DNA of 5,308 bases. Source: Lactobacillus mulieris (GTDB lineage: Bacteria; Bacillota; Bacilli; Lactobacillales; Lactobacillaceae). Below are positions 5,291 to 5,308 of the stretch, piece after piece. Made by a program: the position numbers and the translations under genes. Every line of letters begins with the position of its first letter. The first letter of the stretch is position 1. The notes under the pieces are model-generated. The model was not told the origin of the DNA and searched no databases. It saw only the letters and a list, made by a program, of their open reading frames with translations. Location of the stretch: the NCBI RefSeq assembly GCF_007095465.1, contig NZ_SDGL01000025.1, forward strand, positions 1 to 5,308. Direction: 5' to 3'.

Positions 5291-5308
5291 CGACTTGTAA
5301 ATAGTAAT

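Larger units (their letters stand above)
5012..5306 (-). pseudogene. ydbS: YdbS-like bPH_2 protein, C-terminal part, broken by stops/frame change
   Basis: The minus-strand frame 5257-5012 encodes the C-terminal PH-domain core of a YdbS-like protein: GYIFRKQITVPLARLQTV, then EAGPLLRW and a short helix ending in KAGDKHD. YdbS proteins normally have about 150-170 residues, with two N-terminal membrane helices before this core. Here an in-frame TAA at 5260-5258 cuts it off. The only start codon in the frame, TTG at 5197-5195, has no ribosome site and lies inside the domain. In another frame, 5306-5265 reads YYLQVESNKIGLFY, which resembles the strand that should precede GYIFRK, and it meets TAA at 5264-5262. 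Joining the two pieces needs removal of 34 nt (5264-5231), which is not a multiple of three. The gene is therefore probably disrupted in this strain, unless the edge of the window holds a sequence or assembly error. Family identity is firm, the nature of the lesion less so. Confidence 0.7.

Noticed and set aside
1..5308. CRISPR array, insertion sequence, tRNA or rRNA gene, defence or toxin-antitoxin system
   Set aside because: No regularly spaced repeats, transposase motifs, cloverleaf-like segments or related protein motifs were seen; the genes are ordinary housekeeping and envelope genes.

Overview
The window is AT-rich and carries compact, closely packed housekeeping genes with strong Gram-positive Shine-Dalgarno sites (AAGGAGG) and extended -10 promoters. 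The protein families (a YumC-type ferredoxin/flavodoxin-NADP+ reductase, a YutG/PgpA-like phosphatase with a Firmicutes N-terminal extension, and YdbS/YdbT bacterial PH-domain proteins) fit a low-GC Firmicute. The best guess is Lactobacillaceae, probably Lactobacillus in the strict sense. That assignment rests on remembered family resemblance, not a search.

Layout. Positions 1-199 are an intergenic control region. It has a 10-bp perfect inverted repeat (14-23/51-60), a possible leftward promoter (1-32), a small GAGGC-TTT-GCCTC hairpin and an 18-codon upstream reading frame. Positions 200-2337 (+) hold a tight three-gene unit: yumC-like reductase, pgpA-like phosphatidylglycerophosphatase and a DedA/VTT membrane protein. 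It ends in a symmetric, probably bidirectional terminator (2319-2350). Facing it on the minus strand are glyA (serine hydroxymethyltransferase, 3588-2353) with its own extended -10 promoter, then a YdbT-like triple PH-domain membrane protein (5019-3640). At the right edge is the C-terminal part of a YdbS-like PH protein, overlapping ydbT by 8 nt.

How the genes may work together. The plus-strand unit joins reduced-ferredoxin/flavodoxin redox chemistry to two membrane-lipid functions: PGP dephosphorylation to phosphatidylglycerol, and a DedA-family lipid-carrier transporter. The ydbS-ydbT pair is also membrane-associated and is linked to envelope/antimicrobial resistance in Bacillus. GlyA supplies glycine and one-carbon units and appears to be regulated separately.

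Most notable points. The reductase has no ATG, GTG or TTG for its first 76 codons although its FAD-binding N-terminus is intact and follows a perfect Shine-Dalgarno, so it must start at ATC or ATT (or carries a start-codon mutation or sequencing error). The ydbS gene at the right edge is broken by stops and a frame change. I found no defence system, mobile element, CRISPR array or RNA gene, and nothing that amounts to an undescribed multi-gene system.
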